From the NCBI GenBank assembly GCA_019187195.1, contig JABAQT010000086.1, positions 1 to 42,087 on the forward strand: a stretch of 42,087 bases of DNA, written 5' to 3'. The DNA comes from Bryobacteraceae bacterium (lineage in GTDB: Bacteria; Acidobacteriota; Terriglobia; Bryobacterales; Bryobacteraceae). Below the pieces are notes generated by a model. The model worked only from the letters and a program-made list of their open reading frames with translations. It ran no database searches and had not been told where the DNA came from. Made by a program: the position numbers and the translations under genes. Each line of letters starts with the position of its first letter. The first letter of the stretch is position 1. Of the stretch, positions 1-8,878 are shown piece after piece.

Positions 1-30
1 CCCTCCCCACCTCATTCCGGAATTTTCCGC

Positions 31-36
31 TAGCGT
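31..36 (+). promoter_or_regulatory. TANNNT box (TAGCGT) 6 nt before the first gene
   Basis: TAGCGT is followed by six bases (ggagat) and then the ATG at 43. The GGAG in the spacer ends only two bases before the ATG, too close for a normal Shine-Dalgarno sequence. The arrangement matches the other start-proximal boxes in this window and suggests a transcript beginning at or near the start codon. No good -35 is visible. Confidence 0.4.
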
Positions 37-42
37 GGAGAT

Positions 43-672
43 ATGAAGTTGCTGCCGCTCCTGTGTTCCTTGCTCGTCCTGGCCCCGGCTGCTCTCGAGG
101 CTCAAAGGGATTTTCTCACCGCTGATGAAGCCGACCAGGTGCGGGAGGTTCAGGAGCCGAATGCGCGCCTCAAGCTCTATGTCAAGTTCGCCCGCCAGCG
201 CATCGCCCTCGCCGAGAACTTCCTCTCGAAGGACAAGGCGGGCCGCTCCGCGATGATCCATGAAACGCTCGACGAGTACAGCAAGATCATTGAAGCCATC
301 GACACCGTCTCCGACGACGCTCTCCGCCGGCATGTTGACATCACTGAAGGCACGAAAGCCGTCGCCGAAGCCGAAAAAGAGATGCTCACCAGGCTGCGGA
401 AGATCCAATCCAACAAGACCCGTGATTTTTCCCGCTACGAAAACGCCCTTTCCAACGCCATCGAGAACACTTCGGTCAGCGCGGAACTCGCCGAAACAGA
501 TGTCAAGGAGCGCGGCCACGATGTCGAGGCCAAGGACGCCCGCGAGAGGAAGGCCGCTGAAGCCATGATGACGCCGTCGGAACTCGCCGCGAAAAAGGAG
601 CAGGAGAAAAAGGCCGCCGCCGCTCCCCAGAAACGCAAGCCGCCTACGCTCAAGCGTAAAGGCGAGAAGTGA
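43..672 (+). CDS. Secreted alpha-helical protein of unknown function
   Basis: This 209-residue protein begins with a clear Sec signal peptide (MKLLPLLCSLLVLAPAALEA, cleavage near AQ at 20-21). The rest is charged and predicted helical, rich in Lys, Glu and Ala. It ends in a very basic tail (residues about 185-209: KKEQEKKAAAAPQKRK followed by more Lys/Arg). No catalytic motif or known domain is recognised. It is probably periplasmic, and the basic tail could contact the envelope or nucleic acid, but that is only a guess. It is followed after 31 bases by an ABC ATPase that has its own start-proximal promoter-like box, so the two need not be co-transcribed. I am confident that it is a gene and cannot assign a function. 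Confidence 0.85.
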   Translation: MKLLPLLCSLLVLAPAALEAQRDFLTADEADQVREVQEPNARLKLYVKFARQRIALAENFLSKDKAGRSAMIHETLDEYSKIIEAIDTVSDDALRRHVDITEGTKAVAEAEKEMLTRLRKIQSNKTRDFSRYENALSNAIENTSVSAELAETDVKERGHDVEAKDARERKAAEAMMTPSELAAKKEQEKKAAAAPQKRKPPTLKRKGEK

Positions 673-690
673 TATCGCCCGCTCCTGAGT

Positions 691-696
691 TACTCT
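691..696 (+). promoter_or_regulatory. TANNNT box (TACTCT) 7 nt before the ABC ATPase start
   Basis: TACTCT is followed by seven bases (ggttcaa) and the GTG start at 704. There is no Shine-Dalgarno-like sequence between the upstream stop codon and the GTG. This is one of the set of possible leaderless promoters in the window. Confidence 0.45.
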
Positions 697-703
697 GGTT
701 CAA

Positions 704-1501
704 GTGCTGACCATTGAACCGCCACTACTCGAATTCCGGAATATCACCGTCTCTCATGAGGGCCAGATCGGTCTCGATCGCCTGGACCTTACCATTCATG
801 CGCGTGAGCACGTTGCTCTCCTCGGACCCAACGGAAGCGGCAAGTCCACGTTCATCAAGACGCTCACCAGGGATTGTTACCCGCTATGGCGCCCCGATAA
901 CGCTGTCCGCGTCTTCGGCCGCGACACCTGGAACATCTTCGACCTGCGTCCCCTGTTCGGCATCGTCCACAATGACCTGCTGCAAAGCTACATCCGCTAC
1001 CCCTACTCCGGCCGCGAAGTCATCCTCTCGGGATTCTTCTCGAGCGTCGGCATCTGGCCCAATCACGAGGTGACAGGGGAGATGCGCGAGCGCTGCGAGG
1101 AGATCCTCGATCAACTCGAGATCGCGCACCTCGCCGAGCGCACCGTGAGCCACATGTCCACCGGCGAAAGCCGCCGCCTCCTCATCGGCCGGGCGCTCGT
1201 TCATCGGCCCAAAGCTCTCATTCTCGACGAACCCACGGCCAGCCTCGATATCCGCGCCACTCACGAACTGATCGGCATCATGCGCAAGGTCGCCGCCCAC
1301 ACCACCATCATTCTGGTCACCCACCACCTTTCGGATATCATTCCCGAGATCTCCCGGGTTGTGCTCCTGCGCAAGGGCAAGGTCTTTCTCGACGGCCCGA
1401 AGCGCGATGTGCTCTCGAGCGAGGCGCTCTCGTCCCTCTTCGAAATGCCGGTCGAAGTCCTGGAGCGCCGCGGTTTCTACCACCTGATCCAGGGCGATTG
1501 A
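704..1501 (+). CDS. ABC transporter-type ATPase, soluble ATP-binding protein
   Basis: This is a 265-residue stand-alone nucleotide-binding domain. It has a Walker A motif (GPNGSGKST, residues 41-49), a signature motif in the unusual form MSTGE (151-155) in place of LSGGQ, a Walker B motif (ALILDEP, 171-177), a D-loop (SLD) and an H-loop (LVTHH, about 204-208). No permease or binding protein is adjacent, so its partner is unknown. It resembles the cytoplasmic ModF/YlmA-like ATPases, which also occur without clear permeases. The start is GTG, chosen because it precedes the conserved first strand. The gene converges on the hydrolase at 1503 with a single base between the two stop codons. Confidence 0.9.
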   Translation: MLTIEPPLLEFRNITVSHEGQIGLDRLDLTIHAREHVALLGPNGSGKSTFIKTLTRDCYPLWRPDNAVRVFGRDTWNIFDLRPLFGIVHNDLLQSYIRYPYSGREVILSGFFSSVGIWPNHEVTGEMRERCEEILDQLEIAHLAERTVSHMSTGESRRLLIGRALVHRPKALILDEPTASLDIRATHELIGIMRKVAAHTTIILVTHHLSDIIPEISRVVLLRKGKVFLDGPKRDVLSSEALSSLFEMPVEVLERRGFYHLIQGD

Positions 1502-1502
1502 A

Positions 1503-3311
1503 CTACCGCTCCACCTGAATCTCCACCCGCGAAGCATGGCGCGCGCTACGGTAGATGCGGTGCGTCGCCCGGACAAAGTCACTCTCCTTCGCGTCGAAGA
1601 TGTTGGCCACGTAGCGCTGCGGGTTGCGGTCAATCAGCGGAAACCACGTGCTCTGCGCCTGCACCATGATGCGATGCCCCTTGAGGAACCGGTAGTCCTG
1701 GGTGTGCAGGTCGATGGTGAACTCCGTCACCCGCCCGGGAACCAGCGCCTCGGGCTTTTCGAAACTATTGTGGAATCGTCCGCGGAAGACATCATTGGCA
1801 ATCATCAACTGATATCCGCCCATTTTCGGGTCGTCTGGAACCTTCTCCGGGTAGACATCGATCAGTTTCACCACCCAATCGGCATCCGATCCGGTGGTCG
1901 ACGCAAACAGCCTCGCCGTAATCCGCCCGCTCAGGGTAAGGTCGCTACCGAGCGTCGAGCTTTCCCAACTCAGCACATCGGGACGCAAGTGCATGGGACG
2001 CTGATCGTCCGTCAGCCAAATCCCCCACGTCGACCCCGCGCCGTACACCGGAAGAATCGGTCTGACGCGATACGGAACCGGGCGCATGGGATCGGAAACG
2101 AAGCTATCCGAAGCGTCGTCCTGCGCGGCAGGCGCTTCGAACGACAATGCTGCGCCTTCCCGGAAATACAAACTCCGCATGGCCGTGCGCTTTGCCGGCG
2201 GCCACGCCCCGTGCCGCACCCACTCGTTCGCCCCCGCACGGAAAGTGTATGCCTCGGGCAGATCCAATCTCCCTTTATCCTTCAGCCAGAAGGCAAACCA
2301 TGGCGCCAGAATCGACGTCCGGAAATATTCCGCCGTATTCCGTCCAAACCGGATATTTCCCAACGAATCGCCCTTTCCGCTCATCCATCCACCGTGGTTC
2401 CACGGACCCACGGCCAGATAATTGATGCCTCGCCTGTCATGCTCCTCGAGCGCCTGGTAAATGGTGATGGGGCCATAAAAATCCTCCTGGTCCCACCATC
2501 CCGCCACATGCAGCGCCGGGACCTTTACTTCCTTCAGATAAGGACTGGCCTTGCGGCGCTGCCAGAACGCGTCGAAGTTCGGATGCTCCACGAAGTCGTT
2601 CCACGAAGGGAACCGCCCATGGAAGTACCGCCGGTTCGCGTTGCCGAGCGAACCGAGCGCCAGGTACCACTCGAACACATCATACTTATCGAACACGAAC
2701 GGCTTGTTTTCCCTGCCCGCCTCGAGGCTCGAGACGTATTCGAAACCGTAACTCAGGCGGAACGCGCCATTATGGTGAAAATCGTCGCCGAGATACATAT
2801 CATCGGGAGAAGCCTGAGGGGAAACGGCCTTCAACGCCGGATGCGGATCCAGCATCGCCATCACCGTCAGCCACCCCGGGTACGACACTCCCATCATTCC
2901 CGCGCGCCCGTTGTTGTCCTCCACGTTGTGCAGTAACCACTCGACGGTATCGTAGGCGTCGGTGGCCTCGTCGATTCCGCCGCCTGATGACCGCGGCGGC
3001 CGGATCATGACGAACCGGCCTTCGGAGGCGTACTTCCCCCGAATATCCTGAAATACCCAGATGTAGCCGTCAGCGGCCAGCTCCTTGTAGCGATCCGCCA
3101 GCCCGTTCGACAGCAGTTTGCAGTTATATGGGGTTCGCACCATCAGAAACGGGAGCCGTTCATCCCGCTTCACCGGAGTGAAAATCTCCGTATAAAGCCG
3201 CACCCCGTCCCGCATGGGAATCATTGCCTCGCGCCGATGGAAACCGTCCGGCACGGGACGCGCATCCTGCGCCATCAGCGCGGCGGCAAACAGAAAGATC
3301 AGCATTCTCAT
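1503..3311 (-). CDS. Secreted CocE/NonD family hydrolase (X-Pro dipeptidyl-peptidase S15 type)
   Basis: This 602-residue protein has a short signal peptide (MRMLIFLFAAALMAQ). An S15-type alpha/beta hydrolase domain follows, with nucleophile elbow GVSYPG (Ser about 143), a likely acid in the AGWWDQEDF segment and a likely catalytic His in VGPWNHGGW. The C-terminal part (about 400-602) fits the jelly-roll domain of this family (PepX_C). The family includes cocaine esterase, alpha-amino-acid ester hydrolases and glutaryl-7-ACA acylases; the natural substrate here is unknown, probably a peptide or ester in the periplasm. The ATG directly abuts the TGA of the DUF1835 gene upstream (3312), so the two are probably translationally coupled. 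Confidence 0.9.
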   Translation of the reverse strand: MRMLIFLFAAALMAQDARPVPDGFHRREAMIPMRDGVRLYTEIFTPVKRDERLPFLMVRTPYNCKLLSNGLADRYKELAADGYIWVFQDIRGKYASEGRFVMIRPPRSSGGGIDEATDAYDTVEWLLHNVEDNNGRAGMMGVSYPGWLTVMAMLDPHPALKAVSPQASPDDMYLGDDFHHNGAFRLSYGFEYVSSLEAGRENKPFVFDKYDVFEWYLALGSLGNANRRYFHGRFPSWNDFVEHPNFDAFWQRRKASPYLKEVKVPALHVAGWWDQEDFYGPITIYQALEEHDRRGINYLAVGPWNHGGWMSGKGDSLGNIRFGRNTAEYFRTSILAPWFAFWLKDKGRLDLPEAYTFRAGANEWVRHGAWPPAKRTAMRSLYFREGAALSFEAPAAQDDASDSFVSDPMRPVPYRVRPILPVYGAGSTWGIWLTDDQRPMHLRPDVLSWESSTLGSDLTLSGRITARLFASTTGSDADWVVKLIDVYPEKVPDDPKMGGYQLMIANDVFRGRFHNSFEKPEALVPGRVTEFTIDLHTQDYRFLKGHRIMVQAQSTWFPLIDRNPQRYVANIFDAKESDFVRATHRIYRSARHASRVEIQVER

Positions 3312-4232
3312 TCACCCACGAGCCAGGATCTTCCGCTCCCCATCCCACCGCCAGGCCGCATCCGCGCCCCGGAGGTGCACTCCCCCCAGCCACATATCAA
3401 TGCCGCCACATTCACGAATCCAATCCGACTCTCCCCGCAGCAGCCGCTCCCCCAACTCCGTCAACTGATAGCCGTCATCTGCTCCCGCCGCCGCCTGCCC
3501 GGCCGCCAGCCGCTCCAGTCTCGAGCACACCGATGAGACTCCCATGAACATCGGCTCCTCGAATTCGCAAAATGCGTGGAAGATCTCTTCCGGATCCCGG
3601 CGCCCGGCCTGTACCACCCGCAGAATCTGCTCCTCGGATCGCGACAAGCCGTTCCTCACGGAGGGATACTCCTCGAGGAAGCGCTCGAAGTTCGCCGCCA
3701 GATACGGCAGCGGCGCGTTGCTCGCCCCCGCCAGCGCGGCCATATCGAGCGGCTCGGGCGAAGTGAACGCCCGCCATCCCTTATGACCCAGTTCGAGCTG
3801 CGAGGGATGCACCTGTTGCCGCATGGGAAACACGCCCTCGAGCACCTCGCCCGGCATCACCCCCAAATACCCTTCCGGATGAATCAGGCTCAACCTCGGC
3901 GGCAGCGGAGGATTGCGGTAATACCAGTCGAGCACCTGCAACAATTGCAACTGATCGAACAGGTTGTGTTCGAACCACAACACCACCTCGTCCTGCTCGC
4001 GGCTTCTTGCCAGCACGGCATCCCGCCGCGCCAGTTCCTCGCGCGCCTCTTCATACGACGCCCACCCGGAGTCCGCCACGAACCGCGCCCGGATGTCCGA
4101 CAGCTCCTCGATCGTCCGGGTGCCGGGAGCCGGCCCCTCGTGCAGAATGTCGCGCCAACTGAGAAATTCACCCGGCATGGAAACTTCCTCGAGTGAAGCG
4201 ATAACGGAATCACCGTTGGTGATGTGCAGCAT
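3312..4232 (-). CDS. DUF1835 domain-containing protein
   Basis: This 306-residue cytoplasmic protein opens with MLHITNGDSV, the typical start of DUF1835 proteins. It also keeps the family features of a WRDILHEGP segment (about 26-35), a VVLWFEHNLFDQLQLL segment (about 102-117) and a C-terminal helical region. The family's biochemical function is not established. The start overlaps the end of the upstream beta-propeller gene by 23 bases, and its stop directly precedes the start of the CocE-type hydrolase, so the three genes form one operon-like block. No signal peptide or membrane segment is seen. Confidence 0.85.
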   Translation of the reverse strand: MLHITNGDSVIASLEEVSMPGEFLSWRDILHEGPAPGTRTIEELSDIRARFVADSGWASYEEAREELARRDAVLARSREQDEVVLWFEHNLFDQLQLLQVLDWYYRNPPLPPRLSLIHPEGYLGVMPGEVLEGVFPMRQQVHPSQLELGHKGWRAFTSPEPLDMAALAGASNAPLPYLAANFERFLEEYPSVRNGLSRSEEQILRVVQAGRRDPEEIFHAFCEFEEPMFMGVSSVCSRLERLAAGQAAAGADDGYQLTELGERLLRGESDWIRECGGIDMWLGGVHLRGADAAWRWDGERKILARG

Positions 4233-5925
4233 GAACCAGCCTTTCGATGACCCGGATCTCCGTCTGTGTCTTGCCGGCGGTGTATGCGATGCGCCGGCCC
4301 GGGCCGTCCAGCCTCACCGCTCCCTGCTGTTGCAGGTTCCAATCGAGTTTCCGCGGCCCCGTGCCGTCGAGCGCGATCCGCCACAGCCCCGGGGGGTCGC
4401 CGGGCGTGCTCGCCAGCAGCCATTGCCCGTCGCGTCCCCACTCGAGGCCGTTGATCGCGCCTCCGCGCACGTTCGCCGCCTGACGCGGCTCGCCCCCATC
4501 GAGCGGCAGCGCCAGCACGGCCTCCGCTCCCTCGCTTTGCACGGCGAACGCCGCCATCCGGCCGTCGGCGGAGACGGCCAAATCGTGCAGTTTCGCCTTT
4601 GCCGGACCCCGGTAGATCACTCGTGTTTCACCCTCGAGCGGCCCCATGCGGAGGGTCCCCTCCTCGGGTTGGATGAAGCACACCGCCTCGCCCTCCCGTA
4701 TCCACACTCCCTCGAATCCCCGATACGTCCCGGCCGGCGTCAGCGCCACCGGTTTCACAGCCGCCGTCCGCGCGTCGATCACATAAAGCCCGCGCTCCCC
4801 GTGGCGGTCGCTTCCGCCCGCCAGAAACCGCTTCCCGTCGGGCGACCAGCGCAGGTGATCGAGCGAGGCCAGCTTCGGAGCGAGCGTCTCCAATTTTCGC
4901 GCCTGGATGTCGTAAATGGCGATCACCACGGATTCCTGCCCGAAATTCTCGTTTCCCGCGCGCGTCAGGAACGCCAGCCGCTTTCCGTCGGGCGACCACG
5001 CCGGAGCCTCCTTCCCTTCCCCCACCGCCACCGCGCCCGTTGGCGCGCCGTCGAGTGCGGCAATCCAAACCAGTGGATCACCGCTGCGCAGGGCGTAGTA
5101 GTAGTCGCCGGCGCCCGTGAACCCCAGCGGAAGCGCGCGCCCGAGGTCTTTCTCGAGCAATTCCGGGTCTCCTCCATTCACCGGCCGCAACCACAGGTCC
5201 GTGGTCCCCGCGCGCGTGCTGAGAAACACGATCCCGCCGCCATCGGGTGTAAACAGCGGAAATACGTCGTTCACCTGCGGCTTCAGCGCCATCTTCCTGC
5301 TGCCATCCGCCGCCAGCAGAAACAATCCGCGCGCGCTCTCACCCTCCCGAAGCAGGTCGTCATAGACAACCCACTTCCCGTCGGGCGAAAGATCCATCTT
5401 GTTCGGATACACCCAATCCAGCGATTGCAACACCTTCACCGCTCCGTCCGCCGCGGAGACGAGCGTAATCTGGCTGATATTGTCGTTGCGGAAAAACAGC
5501 GTGAGAATCTGCTTGCCGTCCGGCGACCATGCGCACGGCTGGACAAACCTCCGTTCCTCGTTGTGCTGCAAGGTGCGCTGATCGCGGCCATCGGCGCCAA
5601 TCACGCGAAGATCATAGAATTTCTGCTGGTTGAACCAGGCATAGGCGATCCACCTGCTGTCCCGCGAAACCACCGAGAAATACGCGAACTCTCCGGGATG
5701 AGGCGCGCTCCCGGTGAGTCTTCGCACTTCTCCGCCGGCGATCTCGCGCACCGCCAGATCGCCCGTCGCCGCATCCACGATCGTGAGGAACCGTCCATCC
5801 CTCGACGGCCCGCCCAGGTGGCTCGCCTGTCCGCCTGCCCACACCTTTCGCGCCCGGGCGGAAGCCATCCAGGCGGGCAGAACGGCCGGCAGAAAAGAAG
5901 CGATGCAGACGCGCCTTGAGAGCAC
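4210..5925 (-). CDS. Exported TolB-like beta-propeller (PD40 repeat) protein
   Basis: This 571-residue protein has an N-terminal export signal (MLSRRVCIASFLPAVLPAWMASA). At least six WD40-like/PD40 blades follow, recognised by recurring SPDGK or related motifs (near residues 40, 88, 134 and 180, with several more after 300, such as SPDGKRLAF and SPDGKRF). It resembles the propeller halves of TolB and prolyl oligopeptidases but lacks a peptidase domain. It is probably a periplasmic binding or scaffold protein. The start is GTG. A TAGACT box lies six bases upstream, and no Shine-Dalgarno sequence is visible. The gene heads a block with the DUF1835 protein and the CocE hydrolase. Confidence 0.85.
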   Translation of the reverse strand: MLSRRVCIASFLPAVLPAWMASARARKVWAGGQASHLGGPSRDGRFLTIVDAATGDLAVREIAGGEVRRLTGSAPHPGEFAYFSVVSRDSRWIAYAWFNQQKFYDLRVIGADGRDQRTLQHNEERRFVQPCAWSPDGKQILTLFFRNDNISQITLVSAADGAVKVLQSLDWVYPNKMDLSPDGKWVVYDDLLREGESARGLFLLAADGSRKMALKPQVNDVFPLFTPDGGGIVFLSTRAGTTDLWLRPVNGGDPELLEKDLGRALPLGFTGAGDYYYALRSGDPLVWIAALDGAPTGAVAVGEGKEAPAWSPDGKRLAFLTRAGNENFGQESVVIAIYDIQARKLETLAPKLASLDHLRWSPDGKRFLAGGSDRHGERGLYVIDARTAAVKPVALTPAGTYRGFEGVWIREGEAVCFIQPEEGTLRMGPLEGETRVIYRGPAKAKLHDLAVSADGRMAAFAVQSEGAEAVLALPLDGGEPRQAANVRGGAINGLEWGRDGQWLLASTPGDPPGLWRIALDGTGPRKLDWNLQQQGAVRLDGPGRRIAYTAGKTQTEIRVIERLVHAAHHQR

Positions 5926-5931
5926 GTGGCT

Positions 5932-5937
5932 AGTCTA
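5932..5937 (-). promoter_or_regulatory. TANNNT box (TAGACT) 6 nt before the beta-propeller gene
   Basis: Read on the minus strand, TAGACT is followed by agccac and then the GTG at 5925. There is no Shine-Dalgarno match in the spacer. It lies in the 30-base gap after the zinc-ribbon gene and fits the repeated start-proximal box pattern. Confidence 0.45.
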
Positions 5938-5955
5938 CCATCGCCGCGCCGGCGC

Positions 5956-6441
5956 TTACCGCCCCGCCTGTTGTTCCGCCAGCGGTCCGATGACGGGCAA
6001 CACCAGTTTCTCGCCGTTATAAGCCTTCCACATCAGGAACAGCCACAGCAGGAACACTCCGAAACTGGCCGCCATCTCCACCAGGCCGAGCATGATCCTC
6101 AGGATTCCCGGCAGAAAGATCATGAACATGCCCAAACCGAAGAACAGCACAAACAGCCCGAGCGCGAAGAAGATCGCCTGAAAAGCGTGGAAACGCACTC
6201 GCGGGTTGGTGTTGTATGGGGGCAGGACGAGAAACACAATCCCGGTGATCAACGTCAGCGAGTAGCACAGCGCCGACGCCATGTTCTCGGTCAGGCCGGA
6301 TGCTCCCGCGCTTGCCGCCGGGCCTCCGCCTCCCGCCGGAGCCGTCCCCCCGGCCTGCGGAGGCGCGCCCCCGATGTTTGCTCCGCACGCCGGGCAGAAT
6401 CGGCCTTCCACCGGCGCGCCACAGTTAGGGCAAAATGCCAT
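5956..6441 (-). CDS. Zinc-ribbon membrane protein, DUF4870-like
   Basis: This 161-residue protein starts with a zinc ribbon made of two CxxC knuckles (CPNC and CPAC, residues 4-20). A Gly/Pro/Ala-rich linker follows to about residue 50, and then about four hydrophobic segments including an NPRVRFHAFQA stretch typical of DUF4870/YtlA-like small membrane proteins. The role is unknown; such proteins sit in the inner membrane with the ribbon in the cytosol. A strong Shine-Dalgarno sequence (AAGGAGGG) lies just upstream of the ATG, in contrast to the box-type starts nearby. It lies 105 bases downstream of rnr on the same strand. Confidence 0.85.
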   Translation of the reverse strand: MAFCPNCGAPVEGRFCPACGANIGGAPPQAGGTAPAGGGGPAASAGASGLTENMASALCYSLTLITGIVFLVLPPYNTNPRVRFHAFQAIFFALGLFVLFFGLGMFMIFLPGILRIMLGLVEMAASFGVFLLWLFLMWKAYNGEKLVLPVIGPLAEQQAGR

Positions 6442-6546
6442 GACTCCCTCCTTCCGATCTACTCCTGGTCAGCCGCCTCATTCCGCCGCGGCGACCCACA
6501 CAACCCGCCCAACCCCGACCATGGTAACAGGCAAAGGCATGGCTCA

Positions 6547-8841
6547 TCAGGACCTGCCCCTCCGCGCCTTCTTCTTCCTCGGAGCGGGCTCAAACAGGGA
6601 AAACTGGAGCTTCTTCTCCACGGCGTCCACACGGTCCAGAACCACCCTCACCTGATCCCCGATCGAGAACACGCGTTTCGACCGCTCCCCCACAATCTTC
6701 CGCGTATTCTCGTGATATCCGAAGCGTTCTCCAGGCAGCGAATCAATGGGCACCAGCCCTTCCACGAACAGATTCTCGAGTTCGACGAAGAACCCGAACT
6801 TCGCCGTCTGAATGATCAGCGCCGCGAAGTCCTCTCCCACGCGCCCGGCCATGAATTTCAACTTTTTCCACTCCACCAGTTCGCGCTCGGCCTCGGCCGC
6901 GCGGCGCTCGGTGAAGGAGCAATCGGCGGCGACGGCGCGCAGTTGCCGCCCGCTAAACGGGGCGCTCTTCCCGTCGAGCGACGCGCTCAAAATGCGATGC
7001 ACCATCAGGTCCGGGTAGCGCCGGATGGGCGAGGTGAAGTGTGTATAGGTGGGCGCGGCGAGCGCGAAATGCCCGCTGTTCTCTTCGCTGTAGCGAGCCT
7101 GCTTCAGGGATCGCAACATGAGGTAGCTCAGTATCCGCTCCTCGGGCTTCCCCTCGATCTTCGCCACCAGCTTCTGATACTGCCGCGACGTTACCTCGAG
7201 CCGGCGCTCGTCCACCAGCAAAATGTCCCGGTTGATCTTCCGCCCGTCGCGTTTGCGGTCCGTCACATGATGCCGGCTCACGGGAATCGCTCCCACGCCG
7301 AGCGAATAGCCGAAATGCGCCGCAATCTGCTCGAAATCCGCGACGCGCCTGGCGTCCGGCGGCTCGTGAATGCGGTAGATGGAGGGCCACTCCATCTCCT
7401 CCAGATGAGCGGCCACCGCCTCGTTTGCCGCCAGCATGAACTCCTCGATCAGCCGGTGCGCCACGTTCCGTGGAGCCCGCCTCACTCCCGCCATCTCCCC
7501 GAATTCGTCGAACTCGACCAGCGGCTCGGGCAGGTCGAAATCGATGGACCCGCGCCGCACGCGCTTGCGGTTCAGGATTTCCGCCAGATCCCGCATCATC
7601 TCGAAGCGCTTCACCAGCGGCGCATAACGCTCCCTCTGCTCGCCGTCGCCTTCGAGCACCAGATGAACATTCGTGTAAGTCATCCGCTCGACGCTGTGAA
7701 TGACGCCGCGCATGAATTCCTGACGCACCACGGCGCCCGTATTGTCGATCTCGAGCAGAGCCGAGAGCACCAGCCGGTCCACTTGCGGCTTCAACGAACA
7801 GATCTCGGTGGAAAGCTCCACCGGCAGCATGGGCACCGCGCGGTCGGGGAAATAGACGCTGGTTCCCCGCGCCGCCGCCTCGCGATCGATCGCCGAACCC
7901 GCCAGAACGTAGTGGCTCACATCCGCGATATGCACCTGCAGCGCCCAGTTTCCATTCACCAGCCGGTCCACCCACACCGCGTCGTCAAAGTCCCGCGCCG
8001 TCTCTCCGTCAATCGTTACGATATCCAGGCCGCGGAAATCGCGCCGCCCCTGCATCTCTTCCTCGTTCACCCGTTGCGGCACGTCTCGCGCCGCCGCGAT
8101 CACTTCGTCCGGAAAGCGGTGCGGGATGTGATGCTTGCGGATCATGATCTCGACGTCCACGCCGAAATCATCCGCATGGCCGAGCACTTCAATCACCCGC
8201 CCCACGGCCGCCTCGTCCTCGGAGGGGTACTCGAGAATCTGCGCCACCACGATCATGCCGTTCAGATCCCCGGGGTCCGTGGCCGCCACCGGACGAGCCC
8301 CTACCCGGTCCGCGGATTTCCTCTCCGGCAGTTCCATTCCCTCCGGAATGAAGATCCACTGGCGGATGCGGTCATCATGCGGAATGACGAAACACCCGTT
8401 GCGGCGCACCCGGAATTCACCCACCACGTCATGGTGCGCCCGCTTCAGCACGCGCACGATTTCGGCCTCCGCCCGCCCCTGTGGCCCGATCCGCGGGATG
8501 CGCGCCAGCACCTTGTCCCCGTGCATCGCCTTGTCCACTTCTCCCGGCGGCAGGAACAGATCCCCGCTGATGCCTTCCACCGGCGGCTCGACCACAATGA
8601 ACCCATAGCCGTCACGGTGCGCCGCCACCCGCCCCACCGCGTACTCGCGATTGAGCCGTGTCAGCACGTAGTGACCCGGCCGCGGCTGCGCGAGTTCTCC
8701 GCTCTGCTCGAGGCGCTCGAGCGACTCCTCGAGCTGTTTCCGCGTGGCCCCCTTGGCGCCCAACTCCCGCACCAGTTGCTTGAAAGCGGCGCGGGCGTGC
8801 GGCAGGCGCGCGATATGTTCCAGCAGAATACTGTCATTCAT
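6547..8841 (-). CDS. rnr: Ribonuclease R, 3'-5' exoribonuclease
   Basis: This is a 764-residue RNase II/R family enzyme that degrades structured RNA from the 3' end. Order of domains: an N-terminal helix-turn-helix-like region (about 1-65), OB-fold cold-shock domains (about 66-220), and the RNB catalytic domain with its Asp cluster in TARDFDDAVWV. A C-terminal S1 domain follows (about 630-720, around FVELENLFVEGLVP), with a basic tail (KKKARRGR). A reading frame extends 37 codons upstream, but the MNDSILLEHI start at 8841 is preferred because the upstream part overlaps the divergent kinase gene and is not RNase R-like. A TATAAA hexamer at 8863-8868 on this strand could be its -10. Confidence 0.95.
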   Translation of the reverse strand: MNDSILLEHIARLPHARAAFKQLVRELGAKGATRKQLEESLERLEQSGELAQPRPGHYVLTRLNREYAVGRVAAHRDGYGFIVVEPPVEGISGDLFLPPGEVDKAMHGDKVLARIPRIGPQGRAEAEIVRVLKRAHHDVVGEFRVRRNGCFVIPHDDRIRQWIFIPEGMELPERKSADRVGARPVAATDPGDLNGMIVVAQILEYPSEDEAAVGRVIEVLGHADDFGVDVEIMIRKHHIPHRFPDEVIAAARDVPQRVNEEEMQGRRDFRGLDIVTIDGETARDFDDAVWVDRLVNGNWALQVHIADVSHYVLAGSAIDREAAARGTSVYFPDRAVPMLPVELSTEICSLKPQVDRLVLSALLEIDNTGAVVRQEFMRGVIHSVERMTYTNVHLVLEGDGEQRERYAPLVKRFEMMRDLAEILNRKRVRRGSIDFDLPEPLVEFDEFGEMAGVRRAPRNVAHRLIEEFMLAANEAVAAHLEEMEWPSIYRIHEPPDARRVADFEQIAAHFGYSLGVGAIPVSRHHVTDRKRDGRKINRDILLVDERRLEVTSRQYQKLVAKIEGKPEERILSYLMLRSLKQARYSEENSGHFALAAPTYTHFTSPIRRYPDLMVHRILSASLDGKSAPFSGRQLRAVAADCSFTERRAAEAERELVEWKKLKFMAGRVGEDFAALIIQTAKFGFFVELENLFVEGLVPIDSLPGERFGYHENTRKIVGERSKRVFSIGDQVRVVLDRVDAVEKKLQFSLFEPAPRKKKARRGRS

Positions 8842-8862
8842 CGTGTCGAAGGGTGGGCTCTT

Positions 8863-8868
8863 TTTATA
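8863..8868 (-). promoter_or_regulatory. Possible -10 (TATAAA) for rnr
   Basis: On the minus strand TATAAA lies 21 bases before the rnr ATG, in the 37-base divergent gap. No convincing -35 is present, and no Shine-Dalgarno sequence is seen in the predicted short leader. It overlaps the box used for the divergent kinase gene, so transcription of the two genes could interfere. Confidence 0.3.
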
Positions 8869-8872
8869 TCCT
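8867..8872 (+). promoter_or_regulatory. TANNNT box (TATCCT) 6 nt before the adenosine-specific kinase
   Basis: TATCCT is followed by aagcct and the ATG at 8879, with no Shine-Dalgarno sequence. It is a candidate leaderless promoter. Confidence 0.45.
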
Positions 8873-8878
8873 AAGCCT

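Noticed and set aside
3964..5919. Long plus-strand open frame opposite the beta-propeller and DUF1835 genes
   Set aside because: The translation is low-complexity Arg/His/Pro, and the minus-strand frames carry real domains.
5926..8874. Very long plus-strand open frame opposite rnr
   Set aside because: It is the antisense shadow of rnr and the zinc-ribbon gene; its translation is His/Arg/Pro-rich without domain features.
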